Shown in pieces: positions 55,697 to 64,000 of a stretch of 64,000 bases of DNA. The position numbers and the translations under genes are program-made. The stretch spans positions 1 through 64,000 of the forward strand of contig CAILTK010000037.1 in NCBI GenBank assembly GCA_903837135.1, given 5' to 3'. The stretch's first letter is position 1; each line of letters begins with the position of its first letter. Source of the DNA: an uncultured Caulobacterales bacterium (GTDB taxonomy: Bacteria; Pseudomonadota; Alphaproteobacteria; Caulobacterales; Caulobacteraceae). The notes under the pieces were generated by a model. The model made no database searches. It was not told the origin of the DNA and saw only the letters and a list, made by a program, of their open reading frames with translations.

Positions 55697-56812
55697 TCAG
55701 GCCGCGTTGCGCCGTTCGAGCTGGGTGACCAGCCGTTCCTTCCACACCTTGGCGCCGCCGGCGACGAGGCCGAGCTGTTTGGCGCGCCGGTAGTAGAGGT
55801 GGCAGTCGACCTCCCAGGTGAAGCCCATGCCGCCATGGGTCTGGATGTTCTCCTTGGCGGCGAACCAGAAGGCGTCCGAGGCGGCGACCCGGGTGGCCGA
55901 AGCCGCCAGCGGCAGCTCCGCCGCGTCGGTGGCCAGCGCCCAGGCGCCGTAGTAGGCGTTGGAGCGGGCCAGCTCGTTCTTGACGTACATGTCGGCGAGC
56001 TTGTGCTTGATCGCCTGATAGCCGCCGATCGCCCGGCCGAAGGCGAAGCGCTCCAGGGCATAGGCCTTGGCCATCTCCAGCGCCCGGTCCGCGCCCCCGA
56101 GCTGTTCGAAACCGAGGTAGACCGCGGCGCGGTCGAACACCTGCTCCATCAGCACGAAGCCCTCGCCCTCGCCGCCGAGCCGCCAGGCCCCGGCGCCGTC
56201 GAAGGTGAGCTTGGCCGCGCCGCGGGTGGGATCCAGGGTGGTCAGGGTCTCGCGTTCGACCCCGCCGTCGCCGAGGTTGACGAAGAACAGACCCGGCTTG
56301 CCGTTCTCGGTGGCGAGCACCACGGCGATGTTCGCACAGTCGCCGTCGGTGACGGGGATCTTGGTCCCGGTCAGCTTGCCGTCCTCGACCTTGCACTTGA
56401 TCGAGGCGGGGGTGACGGGCCCCGGTCCCTCGGCGGTGGCGAAACAGCCGATCCATTCGCCGGAAGCGATCTTGGGCAGGACGAAGCCCTTGTGCTGGTC
56501 GCTGCCGGCCAGCATCACCGCCTCGGCCAGGAAGTAGACCGTGGAGGCGAACGGGATCGGCGCCACCACGCGGCCGAGCTCCTCGGCGATGGCGCAGAGC
56601 TCGATCCGGCCGAGGCCGAGGCCGCCGTGCGCCTCGGGGATGGAGGCGCCCAGCCAGCCCATCTCGGCGACGGCCTTCCACAGGCCCTCGTCATAGCTGC
56701 GTTTGGGATCGTCGAGCACGCCGCGCACCACGGCCGGGGTGCAGCGCGCCTCGAGGAACTTGCGCGCCTCGCCCTTGAGGAACTTCTGATCGTCTGTGTA
56801 ATCGAAATTCAC
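55697..56812 (-). CDS. Acyl-CoA dehydrogenase, smaller partner
   Basis: 371 residues. MNFDYTDDQKFLKGEARKFL N-terminus, GLGRIELCAIAEELGRVVAP, and C-terminal AKENIQTHGGMGFTWEVDCHLYYRRAK. The middle domain is shorter and less conserved than in its neighbour. GTG start with GGGAG upstream. The pair organisation (about 400 + about 370 residues) is like the mycobacterial FadE heterotetramers. Confidence 0.92.
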   Translation of the reverse strand: MNFDYTDDQKFLKGEARKFLEARCTPAVVRGVLDDPKRSYDEGLWKAVAEMGWLGASIPEAHGGLGLGRIELCAIAEELGRVVAPIPFASTVYFLAEAVMLAGSDQHKGFVLPKIASGEWIGCFATAEGPGPVTPASIKCKVEDGKLTGTKIPVTDGDCANIAVVLATENGKPGLFFVNLGDGGVERETLTTLDPTRGAAKLTFDGAGAWRLGGEGEGFVLMEQVFDRAAVYLGFEQLGGADRALEMAKAYALERFAFGRAIGGYQAIKHKLADMYVKNELARSNAYYGAWALATDAAELPLAASATRVAASDAFWFAAKENIQTHGGMGFTWEVDCHLYYRRAKQLGLVAGGAKVWKERLVTQLERRNAA

Positions 56813-56935
56813 GGTGATGGCGGCTCCCTACCGCGTGTTTTTCCCACCATGGCCCAGGCGGGCGGCGGAGGGAAGATTGACCTCGCGTCAACGGTTTACC
56901 GGCATACGATTGCGTTCACGACAGTGGGACCTCCC

Positions 56936-57469
56936 GTGGCCAAGGCTCTGTTCCAGCGACATCAGAAGGTGTGGGTCGAGGCGGTCGGCGCCTGGGCGAC
57001 CATCGACCGGGTGATCCCGGTGTGGGCGCGCGACTTCGACGAGCCGGTCAAGATCACCTACGACGTCGGCCTCGGCCGGGAGTTCCGCGGCGACGAGCTG
57101 AAGGCTGAGGAGGCCACCAGCGTCTCGGCGCCCGAGGTCGACGGCGACTGGCGCATCCTGCGCGCCCGCAACAAATGGCAGCAGCCGGAAGACTGCGCCC
57201 ACCACCCGTTTCCCGGCACCTTCCCGGTGGTGGTCACCGACAAGCAGGACTGGGGCGGCTGGCGCACCCCCGGCGCCGAATACGACCGCGCCCCGCAGAA
57301 GATGGAGTTCCAGGCCCGGCTGATCGCCCATGCCCCGCAGCTGATGGCCCTGGCGCAGGCGATCCGCGACTTCGTCGGCGAGGCCCCCGAGGACGCGCCG
57401 GCCGAGCTGCAGGCCATGGCGGCGACGGCGGCAGGGATTCTGAGGGCGGTGGGAAGCGGCAAGGGGTAG
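56936..57469 (+). CDS. Hypothetical protein
   Basis: 177 residues from a GTG at 56936 (VAKALFQRHQKVWVEAVGAWATIDRVIPVWARDF...). I do not recognise the family. It is Trp-rich, soluble, no signal peptide or membrane span, with a charged C-terminal helix (MEFQARLIAHAPQLMALAQAIRDF). In-frame earlier starts exist at 56849 (ATG) and 56924 (GTG); the first would add 29 less conserved-looking residues. Divergent from the acyl-CoA dehydrogenases and followed by a family A repeat. Confidence 0.65.
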   Translation: MAKALFQRHQKVWVEAVGAWATIDRVIPVWARDFDEPVKITYDVGLGREFRGDELKAEEATSVSAPEVDGDWRILRARNKWQQPEDCAHHPFPGTFPVVVTDKQDWGGWRTPGAEYDRAPQKMEFQARLIAHAPQLMALAQAIRDFVGEAPEDAPAELQAMAATAAGILRAVGSGKG

Positions 57470-57483
57470 GCGGCTTTTGACAA

Positions 57484-57681
57484 CCTCCCCCGCGCAGCGG
57501 CGGGAGGGGGACCGTCGGCCGAGCGAAGCGTAGAGCCGATGGTGGAGGAGGCGGCCACACGCGCCGCCGTTAAGGTCGCCGTTGGCGCCTTCGTCGGCTC
57601 GCATGTTTCTGCGCGCCGCCCGCCCCCTCCACCATCCGCTCTTCGGCGGATGGTCCCCCTCACCCCGCTGCGCGGGGGAGG
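57484..57681. repeat. REP-like inverted repeat, family A copy 2
   Basis: The outer 17 bases CCTCCCCCGCGCAGCGG are matched perfectly in inverse at 57665-57681; inner units GAGGGGGACC...GATGGTGGAGG are likewise mirrored. Same element as at 44746-44967. It ends 53 bases before the pepN start. Confidence 0.85.
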
Positions 57682-57734
57682 CAGGGACGCCGTTGCGTCT
57701 GGCGCCGCCCGGCGGCCCGGCCTACATCGGCCTG

Positions 57735-60332
57735 ATGCGCACCGAAACGCCCCAGCCGATCCGCCTCGTCGACTATCGCCCGCCGGCCTACCGGATCGAG
57801 ACGGTGGCGCTGACCTTCCGGCTGGAGCCGCACGCCACCCGGGTGGCGGCCAGACTCGGAATCGTGCGCAGCGGCGAACACGACGAACCGCTGGTGCTCG
57901 ACGGAGTGCGGCTGACGCCGGTCTCGTTCGCGATCGACGGCGAGGCCCTGGCGGCGGAGCGCTACACCGTCACCGACGAACACCTGACCGTCACCCGTCT
58001 GCCCGCCGCCTTCACCCTCGAGACAGAGGTGGAGATCGCCCCGGCCGACAACACCGCGCTCGAAGGGCTCTACATGTCGGGCGGCCGCTATTGCACCCAG
58101 TGCGAGGCCGAGGGCTTTCGCAAGATCACCTGGTTTCTCGACCGCCCGGACGTCCTGGCCCGCTACACCGTGCGCATCGAGGGGCCGAAGGCCTTCCCGC
58201 ACCTGCTGTCGAACGGCAATCTGGTCGAGCGGGGCGACCTCGATGAAGACCGCCACTACGCGGTCTGGCAGGATCCCTTCCCCAAGCCCTGCTACCTGTT
58301 CGCCCTGGTGGCCGGCGAGCTCGACGTACTGGCCGGCGAGCACCTGACCAACACCGGGCGCACCATCGCCCTGCGGCTCTACACCGACCCCGGCCAGTCC
58401 GGACGCGCCGCCTACGCCCTCGACGCGCTCAAGCGCGCGATGGCCTGGGACGAACAGGTGTTCGGCCGCGAGTACGACCTCGACCTGTTCATGATCGTCG
58501 CCGTGCGCGACTTCAATTTCGGGGCGATGGAGAACAAGGGGCTCAACATCTTTAACTCCAGCCTGCTGCTGGCCGACGAGGCCACGGCCACCGACCTCGA
58601 CTATGAGCGGATCGAGAGCGTGGTGGCTCACGAGTACTTCCACAACTGGACCGGCGACCGGATCACCTGCCGCGACTGGTTCCAGCTCTGCCTGAAGGAA
58701 GGCCTGACGGTGTTCCGCGATCAGGAGTTCTCCTCCGACATGCGCTCGCGGGCGGTGCAGCGGATCAAGGACGTCAAGGCGCTCAGGGCCCGCCAGTTCG
58801 CCGAGGACGGCGGTCCCCTCGCCCATCCGGTCCGGCCCTCCAGCTATCTGAAGATCGATAACTTCTACACCGCGACCATCTACGAGAAGGGCGCGGAGGT
58901 GATCCGCATGCTGAAGGCGCTGATCGGCGACGACGCCTTCAAGGCCGGCATGGACCTCTATTTCGATCGCTGCGACGGGACCGCGGCGACGGTGGAGGAC
59001 TTCGTCGGCTGCTTCGCCGAGGTGACCGGACGCGACCTGTCGGGCTTCTTCGCCTGGTACGAGCAGGCGGGCACGCCGAGCCTCCAACTCTCCGCCGACT
59101 ATGACGCCGACGCCAGGTCTGTCGCCCTGACCTTCCGCCAGAGCACCGCGCCGACGCCCGGCCAGCCCGACAAGCGCGCCCTGCCGATCCCGATCCGCCT
59201 GGCCCTGCTCGACGAGGACGGCCGGGCAATGGGCGAGGAAAGCCTGGTCGTGCTCGACGAGGCCGAGAAGACCCTCACCCTGCCGGCGGCCTCGCGGCCG
59301 GTGATCTCGGCCCTGCGCGGCTTTTCGGCCCCGGTGAAGCTGACCACCGACGCGCGACCGCTCGACGCCTATGTGCTTCTGGCGGCGGACAGCGACCTGT
59401 TCAACCGCTGGGAAGCGGGGCAGACCCTGGCGGAGGCGCTGATCCTGACCCGCGCCTCGGGCGCGCCGGACGAGGTCGGCGAGGAACGGTTCGCCGAGGC
59501 CATGCGCCGGGCCCTGTCCGACCAGTCGGCGGAGCCGGCGTTCAAGGCCCTGCTGCTGGCGCTGCCGAGCGAGAGCGATCTCGCCCAGGCCATGCGGCCG
59601 GCCGATCCCGCCGCCCTCCACGACGCCCGCGAGGCCCTGCGCACCCGGCTGGCCGTCCACCTGCAGGCCGACCTGCTCGACCTCTACACCCGGCTGCAGG
59701 ACCAGGGCGAGTTCTCGCCGTCGGCGGAGCAGGCCGGCCATCGGGCCCTCCGCAACTCCGCCCTCGATCTCATGGCCGCCAATCCGACGCCGATCGTCCG
59801 CCGGTGCGCCGAGGGCCACCTGGACGGCGCGCTGACCATGACCGACGCCATCGGCGGGCTGAACGCCCTGCTGCAGATCGGCGGCGAAGCGCTGGAGACG
59901 GCGCTGGCGGACTTCTACGCCCGCTGGAAGGATGAGCCGCTGGTGATCGACAAATGGTTCGCCCTGCAGGCGCGCGACCCGGCCGACGGCGCGCTGCGGA
60001 GGGTCGAGGACCTGATGCAGCATCCGGCCTTCGAACTTCGGAACCCCAACCGGCTGCGCGCCCTGATCGCCAGCTTCGCCAGCGGCAATCCGGCCCGCTT
60101 CCACGACCCCTCGGGCGCCGGCTATCGGTTCCTGGCCGACCGGATCCTGCAGATCGACGCCTTCAACCCGTCGATCGCGGCGCGACTGATCGAGCCCCTG
60201 GGCGGCTGGCGGCGCTACCGGCCCGACCTCGGCGCCCTGATGCGCGCCGAGTTACGGCGCATCGCCGGAACCCAGGGCCTGTCCAAGAACGTCTACGAAC
60301 TGGCCGAGAAGGCCGCGCGCGACGAGGCGTAG
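57735..60332 (+). CDS. pepN: Aminopeptidase N (M1 family)
   Basis: Zinc exopeptidase with broad N-terminal specificity. 865 residues, the same size as enterobacterial PepN. Substrate motif FGAMENKGLNIF, zinc site H299-E300-x-x-H303 (AHEYFHNWTGDRI) and E322 (LKEGLTVFRD). The ATG at 57735 is the family start; the frame upstream to 57582 is REP sequence. Confidence 0.97.
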   Translation: MRTETPQPIRLVDYRPPAYRIETVALTFRLEPHATRVAARLGIVRSGEHDEPLVLDGVRLTPVSFAIDGEALAAERYTVTDEHLTVTRLPAAFTLETEVEIAPADNTALEGLYMSGGRYCTQCEAEGFRKITWFLDRPDVLARYTVRIEGPKAFPHLLSNGNLVERGDLDEDRHYAVWQDPFPKPCYLFALVAGELDVLAGEHLTNTGRTIALRLYTDPGQSGRAAYALDALKRAMAWDEQVFGREYDLDLFMIVAVRDFNFGAMENKGLNIFNSSLLLADEATATDLDYERIESVVAHEYFHNWTGDRITCRDWFQLCLKEGLTVFRDQEFSSDMRSRAVQRIKDVKALRARQFAEDGGPLAHPVRPSSYLKIDNFYTATIYEKGAEVIRMLKALIGDDAFKAGMDLYFDRCDGTAATVEDFVGCFAEVTGRDLSGFFAWYEQAGTPSLQLSADYDADARSVALTFRQSTAPTPGQPDKRALPIPIRLALLDEDGRAMGEESLVVLDEAEKTLTLPAASRPVISALRGFSAPVKLTTDARPLDAYVLLAADSDLFNRWEAGQTLAEALILTRASGAPDEVGEERFAEAMRRALSDQSAEPAFKALLLALPSESDLAQAMRPADPAALHDAREALRTRLAVHLQADLLDLYTRLQDQGEFSPSAEQAGHRALRNSALDLMAANPTPIVRRCAEGHLDGALTMTDAIGGLNALLQIGGEALETALADFYARWKDEPLVIDKWFALQARDPADGALRRVEDLMQHPAFELRNPNRLRALIASFASGNPARFHDPSGAGYRFLADRILQIDAFNPSIAARLIEPLGGWRRYRPDLGALMRAELRRIAGTQGLSKNVYELAEKAARDEA

Positions 60333-60407
60333 AGCTCCGCGCCCAAGCTGCGGCCAATTGCATGATCGCGGTGGATTAGGGCTTTGCGCGGATGACATGG
60401 CGCAAGC

Positions 60408-60436
60408 TTGACGCATAGACTCGGGGTAGAGATTCT
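60408..60436 (+). promoter_or_regulatory. Candidate promoter of the PleC-like kinase
   Basis: TTGACG (60408-60413), 17-base spacer, GATTCT (60431-60436), in the gap after pepN. The -35 is good, the -10 poor. Start codon 24 bases further on. Confidence 0.3.
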
Positions 60437-60459
60437 AGGCCGAACAGGGAGACGCCGGC

Positions 60460-62907
60460 TTGTCGACCCGCACCACGCGGCAAGCCGGACCAGCATCGTC
60501 CCAGGGCGATGCACCGTCGCGGACCCTCGGCGTCGGCCTGCGGGCGACCGTGGTGTTCGCCCTGTTGCTGCTGACCGGCTACACCGCCTTCGCCGGCATC
60601 CGCCTGTGGCAGATGATCGGCCAGGATCCCGCGGTCAGCGGGCCTGAGCTGCAGGCCAAGGTGACCGCGGCCCAGGTCGACGCGGCCCTGGCGCCGATCC
60701 GCGCCGGTCTCGACGACGCCAGCCAGCATCTGCAGGCCAGTCCCGACCGGCCGCTCGACGCCGCCGAAGCGGCGCTCGCCGCGGCCGACGGCAAGGCCGC
60801 CGGGGTCGCGGTGGTCTCCGCCGACGACGTCATGGCGGTCGGCGGCGGCGTGCCGACGGCCGAATGGCGCACCGCCCTGTTCAAGAGCGCCACCCGATCG
60901 CGGGTCGGTCCCCTGCCCGCCCACGGCGGCGCGGCGCGCATCTTCGTCGCCGGATCGCCCGTCGGCCGCCGAGGCCTGGAGCTCGTCGCCGCGGTGGATC
61001 TCGCCGGCCTGCTCGGCGACCGGCTCGACGCGCAGGGCGGCGTGGTGCTCGCCGCCACGGGCGCGACCGTGGCCAAGGGGTCGGACTTCGGTCCGCCGGT
61101 CGGGCCGGAGCTGGTGAGCCGCCTCATCCGCGGCGGCCCGGTGCAGGTGAAGACCGACGCGGGGACCGTGCGCCTGGACGCCGCCCCCGCCGCCGACGGG
61201 GCGCTGCTGGCCCTGTCGTCAACCCCCGCGGCGCCGCCGGCGGGGCCGTTCGGGGTGCGCCGCTGGGCCGACGGCGTGATCAGCTTGCTGGCCCCGCTGG
61301 CGGTGGGCATCGTGCTCACCCTGGTGCTGATCCGCCAGGGCCGCCGGGCGGAACAGACCCGGCAGGCGCACGACGAGAGCGAGCGACGCGTGCGTCTCGC
61401 CGTCGAGGCCGCGCACTGCGGCATCTGGGAATGGCGTCTCGACACCAACCTCGTCACCATGTCGGACGTCACCGCGGTGATGCTGGGCTGGGGCGGCGGC
61501 GGCGTGGCGCACTCCGGCGACGTGATCGCCCGGGTCGCCGGCGAGCACCAGGAGCGGCTGCGCCAGGCCCTGCGCGCCGCCGCCGAGTTCGGCGCCTTCG
61601 ACGTCTCCTTCCGGATCGACAAGGCGGGCGGGCGCTTCACCTGGGTCGACGCGCGCGGCCAGGGGTTCGAACGCGGTCCGCAAGGGTTCGCCTCGATCAT
61701 CGGCGTGGCCCTCGACGTCACCGAGGAGCGCTACGCCGAGCATCGCGCGCGGCAGGCGGAGCGGCGCCTGTCCGACGCCATCGACAGCGTCTCGGAGGCC
61801 TTCGTGCTGTGGAGCCGCAACGGCCGGCTCCTGATGTGCAACGACACCTTCCGCACCACCTTCAACGTCGAGGCGCGCCTGCTGAAGCCGGGCTCGCCGC
61901 GCGAGGCGGTGGAGCAGGTGATGGCTATGGCGGTGAAGAGCCGTGAGCGGCTGTCGGGCGTGGCCGGCGCGTCCGAGGTGGAGCTCTATGACGGCCGCTG
62001 GCTGCACCTGTCCGAGCGGCAGACCGCCGACGGCGGCGTGGTGGTCACGGCCACCGACATCTCCGCGCTCAAGCGCCAGGAGACGGTCCTGCTGCAGAAC
62101 CAGCAGAGACTGCAGGAGAACGCCAAGGCCCTGGCCGAACTGGCCGAGAAGCACCAGATCGCCTCGGAGACCGCCGAGAGCGCGAGCCGGGCCAAGAGCG
62201 AGTTCCTGGCCAACATGAGCCATGAGCTGCGCACACCGCTCAACGCCATCATCGGCTTCTCGGAGATCATGCAGCGCGAGATGTTCGGGCCGCTCGGCGA
62301 CCGCCGCTACAAGGAGTATTCCGGCGACATCCTGTCGTCGGGCCAGCACCTGCTGGCCCTGATCAACGACATCCTCGACATGTCCAAGATCGAGGCGGGC
62401 AAGCTCACCCTGCGGCCCGAACCGCTCGACCTGACCGAGATCGCCGAGGACGTGGTCCGGCTGGTGCGCACCCGCGCCGAAGCCGGCGGCCTGACCCTGG
62501 CGATCGAGGTTCCGGACCTGCCCGCGGTCGACGCCGACTATCGGGCGCTCAAGCAGATCCTGCTGAACCTGCTGTCGAACGCGGTGAAGTTCACCCCGCG
62601 CGGCGGCCGCATCGAGATCTCGGCGGCGGCGCGCAAGGACGGGCGCGTGCGGGTCAGCGTCCGGGACACCGGCATCGGCATCGCCGAGGCCGACCTCTCG
62701 CGGCTGGCCAAGCCTTTCGAGCAGATCGAGAACCAGCACTCTAAGACCCAGCAGGGGACGGGCCTCGGCCTGGCCCTGACCAAATCCCTGGTGGAGGGCC
62801 ACGGCGGCGTGCTCGAGATCGACAGCCGGCCGGGTATCGGCACCACAGTCTCGTTCAGCCTGCCGATCGCCGCCGAAGGCGCCGGCAAGGCTACCGCCGC
62901 GGCGTGA
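60460..62907 (+). CDS. PAS-domain sensor histidine kinase, PleC/PdhS-like
   Basis: 815 residues. Membrane helix about 28-50, periplasmic domain to about 275, second helix about 277-297, PAS domains (about 310-430 and 435-550), HisKA with His588 in [18 protein letters not shown], followed by [17 protein letters not shown] and HATPase_c ([28 protein letters not shown]). The FGPLGD..RYKEYS..IL continuation is the PleC/DivJ/PdhS-type dimerisation helix that talks to DivK and PleD. Architecture and length fit PleC, the swarmer-pole kinase/phosphatase of Caulobacter. TTG start at 60460 with AGGGAGA upstream. Orthology is probable, not proven. Confidence 0.85.
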   Translation: MSTRTTRQAGPASSQGDAPSRTLGVGLRATVVFALLLLTGYTAFAGIRLWQMIGQDPAVSGPELQAKVTAAQVDAALAPIRAGLDDASQHLQASPDRPLDAAEAALAAADGKAAGVAVVSADDVMAVGGGVPTAEWRTALFKSATRSRVGPLPAHGGAARIFVAGSPVGRRGLELVAAVDLAGLLGDRLDAQGGVVLAATGATVAKGSDFGPPVGPELVSRLIRGGPVQVKTDAGTVRLDAAPAADGALLALSSTPAAPPAGPFGVRRWADGVISLLAPLAVGIVLTLVLIRQGRRAEQTRQAHDESERRVRLAVEAAHCGIWEWRLDTNLVTMSDVTAVMLGWGGGGVAHSGDVIARVAGEHQERLRQALRAAAEFGAFDVSFRIDKAGGRFTWVDARGQGFERGPQGFASIIGVALDVTEERYAEHRARQAERRLSDAIDSVSEAFVLWSRNGRLLMCNDTFRTTFNVEARLLKPGSPREAVEQVMAMAVKSRERLSGVAGASEVELYDGRWLHLSERQTADGGVVVTATDISALKRQETVLLQNQQRLQENAKALAELAEKHQIASETAESASRAKSEFLANMSHELRTPLNAIIGFSEIMQREMFGPLGDRRYKEYSGDILSSGQHLLALINDILDMSKIEAGKLTLRPEPLDLTEIAEDVVRLVRTRAEAGGLTLAIEVPDLPAVDADYRALKQILLNLLSNAVKFTPRGGRIEISAAARKDGRVRVSVRDTGIGIAEADLSRLAKPFEQIENQHSKTQQGTGLGLALTKSLVEGHGGVLEIDSRPGIGTTVSFSLPIAAEGAGKATAAA

Positions 62908-62940
62908 GGCTCTCGCCGCTGTGGTCCAGCCGGCTGCCCC

Positions 62941-63068
62941 GTCGTCCTCCCGGAGAGCGCGCAGCGCTTGGCCGGGACCCATTCACCCGGTGATGACATC
63001 CGCCGCCGGGGCTTACCGGCGACCTCCTGGGTACGGGACAAGGCCTGCGGCCCTTCCGGGATGACGAC
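62941..63068. repeat. REP-like inverted repeat, family C
   Basis: Inverted halves beginning GTCGTCCTCCCGGAGAGCGC and ending TCCGGGATGACGAC, with CGCAGCGCT/GGCCTGCGG and GGGACC/GGTAC-type internal matches. The TCATCCCGG..GGGATGA form recurs widely in alphaproteobacterial intergenic gaps. Between convergent genes. Confidence 0.7.
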
Positions 63069-63086
63069 ACGGTTTGGCTGGAGAGG

Positions 63087-63605
63087 CTAAGGCTTCGCCC
63101 CCTGCCCCGCCTTCTCCGCCTGCAGGGCCTGCAGGCCGGCGCGAAGCGCGTTGGGGCGGTTGTGGACCATGGCTTCGGCGAGGGCCGCGCGCTGGGCGGG
63201 CGGGAGGTGGTCGAGATATTCGGCGAAGGCGACGTCGATTTCGCCACGCGCATGCATCTCGCCCTGGCGCGCGCGCTCGAGCGCCTGCTCGACCCCAGTC
63301 TTGTCGTAGTCCGGCTGGGAGATCAGCGCCGCCGCCTCGCGGCGCGCGAGCCCCACGGACTTGAGCTCGGGCTGCAGCGCCACCGCCTTGTCGCGCAGCA
63401 TCTGGCGGAAGGCCTGACGGTCGGGCGGCGGCAGGGCGTCGGCCGCGGCCCAGATGTTGGGTACGGGCCGGCGCGGCGCCTGGGCGGGCGCGATCCTCGC
63501 GCCGGTCAGGAACACCCCGAGACCGAGCCCGACGAAAAAGATGTTGAGGATCAGCGAAACGCCGAATCCGATCTTCAGCGCCGCGCTCAGGGGGGGTGGG
63601 CTCAC
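63087..63605 (-). CDS. Periplasmic heavy-metal-sensor-like protein
   Basis: 172 residues: one N-terminal membrane segment (about 11-33, IGFGVSLILNIFFVGLGLGVFL), then a periplasmic helical domain with LPPPDRQAFRQMLRDKAVALQPEL, AREA and LPPAQRAALAEAM, the pattern of the CnrX/Metal_resist group. These sense metals or envelope stress and act through an anti-sigma/sigma pair. GTG start overlapping the upstream anti-sigma gene stop (GTGA at 63602-63605). Confidence 0.78.
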   Translation of the reverse strand: MSPPPLSAALKIGFGVSLILNIFFVGLGLGVFLTGARIAPAQAPRRPVPNIWAAADALPPPDRQAFRQMLRDKAVALQPELKSVGLARREAAALISQPDYDKTGVEQALERARQGEMHARGEIDVAFAEYLDHLPPAQRAALAEAMVHNRPNALRAGLQALQAEKAGQGAKP

Positions 63606-63916
63606 AGGCGCCGCACCGGGTCCGGGATCGGCTCGATGGCTCCGCTGCCGGGCGCGGCCGCGGCGACCAGCGCCTCGTCCCGCGCATCGCGCACGGCCAC
63701 CGAGGCGAACGCGACGCCGCAGGACAGCCCGGCGACCCCGGCGGCGAGGCCGGCGCCGGCGAGCCAGAGCCGGGCGCCCGCGAACGGAAGCCGAAAGCCG
63801 GCGGAGCGCGGTCTCGGCGCGCCGGCCATCACCGCGTCGCGCAAGTCCGCCGACGGCGGGGCGACGCGCCAGGCGTCCAACAGTTCATCGAGGCGATCGT
63901 CGTCCATCTCTCTCAT
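63602..63916 (-). CDS. Putative anti-sigma factor (single membrane helix)
   Basis: 104 residues: a short cytoplasmic acidic N-terminus (MDDDRLDELLDAWRVAPPSADLRDAVM), one membrane helix (about 50-72) and a small periplasmic tail. No zinc-binding HxxxCxxC. The overlap with the sigma-factor stop (ATGA at 63913-63916) and with the sensor gene makes the anti-sigma role likely; it is inferred from context. Confidence 0.7.
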   Translation of the reverse strand: MREMDDDRLDELLDAWRVAPPSADLRDAVMAGAPRPRSAGFRLPFAGARLWLAGAGLAAGVAGLSCGVAFASVAVRDARDEALVAAAAPGSGAIEPIPDPVRRL

Positions 63917-64000
63917 TCCCGCCCCTCCGCGAGATCGGCCAGCGCGCCGCGCAGTGTTCGGCGCGCCCGCGATAGCAGGCTTTCCACCGCTTCCACGCTG
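63913..64000 (-). CDS. ECF sigma factor, C-terminal fragment
   Basis: Only the last 28 residues are in the window: SVEAVESLLSRARRTLRGAL then ADLAEGRE. The 'VESLLSRARRTLR' sequence is the end of sigma region 4.2 in ECF sigma factors. The rest lies beyond position 64000. First gene of a three-gene overlapping operon. Confidence 0.85.
   Translation of the reverse strand, partial: SVEAVESLLSRARRTLRGALADLAEGRE

Noticed and set aside
57660-60104. An 814-codon open frame antisense to pepN
   Set aside because: Shadow of pepN, whose zinc and GAMEN motifs are intact on the plus strand.

Overview
The window is 64 kb of a high-GC alphaproteobacterial chromosome, most consistent with Caulobacterales (Caulobacter/Phenylobacterium-like). 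Evidence: the gene order lexA, comEC/gltX, gltA, the lpx/bamA/dxr/cdsA/frr/pyrH/tsf/rpsB block; use of LpxI in lipid A synthesis; a GAAC-N7-GAAC alphaproteobacterial SOS box; a PleC-like PAS histidine kinase beside pepN; and a NDUFAF5-type methyltransferase beside comF. Nearly all of it is core chromosome. I see no transposase, integrase, phage gene, plasmid gene or CRISPR array.

Layout. 1-8 kb: end of trpC, lexA with its own SOS box, a TonB-dependent receptor, comEC, gltX. 8-24 kb: gltA, converging on a very long minus-strand envelope/translation block that reads rpsB-tsf-pyrH-frr-uppS-cdsA-dxr-rseP-bamA-skp-lpxD-fabZ-lpxA-lpxI-lpxB. Its genes mostly abut or overlap, with hairpins only between rpsB/tsf and tsf/pyrH. 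24-28.3 kb: minus-strand tRNA-Trp-secE-nusG-rplK-rplA and then rplJ-rplL, each ribosomal unit with a clear terminator; rpoB does not follow rplL. 28.5-32 kb: a Gfo/Idh/MocA oxidoreductase, a DUF429-like protein and a MATE exporter. 32-39.3 kb: class II DAHP synthase, then a minus-strand unit glmU-rpiA-gor-O-antigen ligase, a divergent gph, and tRNA-Val(CAC).

39.3-42.7 kb is the most accessory-looking part: a strongly structured non-coding stretch after tRNA-Val, two very small helical proteins (one of 53 codons), an isolated perfect palindrome, a Crp/Fnr-type regulator and a membrane hybrid histidine kinase. 42.7-50.6 kb: M61 peptidase, RhlG-like reductase, YadGH-like ABC exporter, a class A penicillin-binding protein and an anchored protein of unknown function. 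50.6-54.3 kb: minus-strand comF and grx-nitrilase-DUF1178, and the divergent NDUFAF5-like methyltransferase with a coupled HExxH protein; the comF and methyltransferase start codons physically overlap. 54.4-60.3 kb: a pair of acyl-CoA dehydrogenases, an unknown protein, and pepN. 60.4-64 kb: the PleC-like kinase and the tail of an ECF sigma factor / anti-sigma / periplasmic sensor operon cut by the window edge.

Three families of REP-like inverted repeats sit in intergenic gaps in the right-hand third (44.7, 54.3, 57.5 and 62.9 kb). No wholly new defence or biosynthetic system is evident. The best leads are the small-protein/palindrome/Crp locus after tRNA-Val, the rplL-rpsB junction, the overlapping divergent starts at comF, the in-frame minisatellite in bamA, and the dispersed repeats.
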